NCBI RefSeq assembly: GCF_012222965.1
Contig: NZ_CP038241.1
Coordinates: forward strand, 1,302,001 to 1,366,000
Direction of reading: 5' to 3'
Source of the DNA: Allofrancisella inopinata
Lineage (GTDB): Bacteria; Pseudomonadota; Gammaproteobacteria; Francisellales; Francisellaceae
DNA: 64,000 nt
How positions within the stretch are numbered: the first letter of the stretch is position 1; each line of letters opens with the position of its first letter. The notes below the pieces were generated by a model. The model was not told the origin of the DNA. It made no database searches and saw nothing but the letters and a program-made list of their open reading frames with translations. Below, one piece after another: positions 63,617-64,000 of this stretch. Made by a program: the position numbers and the translations under genes.

Positions 63617-64000
63617 TTATTAATTTTTCCTGCTCAAAAAATTTTTTGCTAACTAAATTACCTTTATCAAATTCAGCTACTGCAATAAATTTATTCTCAT
63701 CATATATTCTAAAAACTCCATTGATATCTGCTTGAGTTATTAGGATACCTTTGTTGTATAAATCATGCTTTTGATTTATATCTAAAGTGTATATTGGTTT
63801 GTCTTTAAATACACTTTCTATGTGTTCTATAGTATCAAGTTTTTCTTCAAAACTTAAATCTTTCAAATCATCAATTTCGTATGCTTTATCTAGAGAAAAT
63901 GGACCACTTTGAGTCCGTTGTAATGCTATTAAATGACCTCCACAACCAAGTTCCGTACCTATATCCATAGCTAAACTACGGATATATGTTCCTTTAGAGC
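63609..64000 (-). CDS. truB: tRNA pseudouridine-55 synthase TruB, C-terminal part (cut by window edge)
   Basis: About 129 residues are visible; the N-terminal catalytic part lies beyond base 64000. The frame continues to the window edge as [33 protein letters not shown], the conserved TruB region after the active site. The C-terminal 60 residues fit a PUA-like domain. Makes pseudouridine 55 in tRNA. Overlaps the rnr start, so the two are cotranscribed. Confidence 0.92.
   Translation of the reverse strand, partial: SKGTYIRSLAMDIGTELGCGGHLIALQRTQSGPFSLDKAYEIDDLKDLSFEEKLDTIEHIESVFKDKPIYTLDINQKHDLYNKGILITQADINGVFRIYDENKFIAVAEFDKGNLVSKKFFEQEKLISE

Overview
The window is a strongly AT-rich chromosomal segment of a gammaproteobacterium that reads as a member of the Francisellaceae (Francisella or a close relative such as Allofrancisella). 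The main reasons are an RNA polymerase alpha paralogue outside any ribosomal operon, a NadM-Nudix fusion, and a Francisella-type (T6SS-ii) secretion cluster with iglA/iglB-like sheath genes and no ClpV. I cannot fix the species from sequence alone.

Layout. 1-9.7 kb is mostly core genes: tolQ-tolR-tolA (tolA cut by the left edge), a small lipoprotein, pssA, an AroH-type chorismate mutase, ispH and an FKBP isomerase, a PH-domain membrane protein, an OmpA-family lipoprotein, dprA, mlaA and ubiG. 10.4-11.8 kb is an IS1111-type element whose transposase is broken by an internal deletion. 11.9-18.7 kb mixes an Ig/PKD-like lipoprotein, a leucine-rich-repeat protein and a protein with a eukaryote-like IQ motif around the ftsW-murD-mraY cluster. 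A cold-shock/S21 gene pair and a decayed reading frame (18.7-20.2 kb) precede the T6SS.

20.2-35.9 kb is a 13-gene, one-strand operon encoding a divergent T6SS-ii. It has sheath (TssB, TssC), a presumed Hcp/IglC tube, TssK, a TssA-like protein, a gp27-like hub (PdpA-like), TssM, TssF, a TssG-like protein, TssJ, TssL, a minimal VgrG needle and a long PAAR-like (DUF4280) protein. The gene order differs from my recollection of the Francisella pathogenicity island, and no pdpC, pdpD or iglF equivalent is recognisable. This is the most interesting system in the window.

36-64 kb is mainly housekeeping: glmS-glmU, nadM-nudix, a BamC-like lipoprotein, psd, recD-recB, a site-2 protease, tRNA-Leu(CAA), the alpha-subunit paralogue, rarA, ppx/gppA, trxA, rho, nadV, arginase, rnr and truB (cut by the right edge). 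Inserted among these are two tiny lipoprotein genes, an intact IS110-family element with a structured 5' region suited to a bridge RNA, and a lipase gene overlapping a lipoprotein gene. The lipase pair has the architecture of a T6SS lipase effector and its immunity protein. NadV with NadM could make NAD from nicotinamide in two steps. PssA and Psd together provide phosphatidylethanolamine synthesis.
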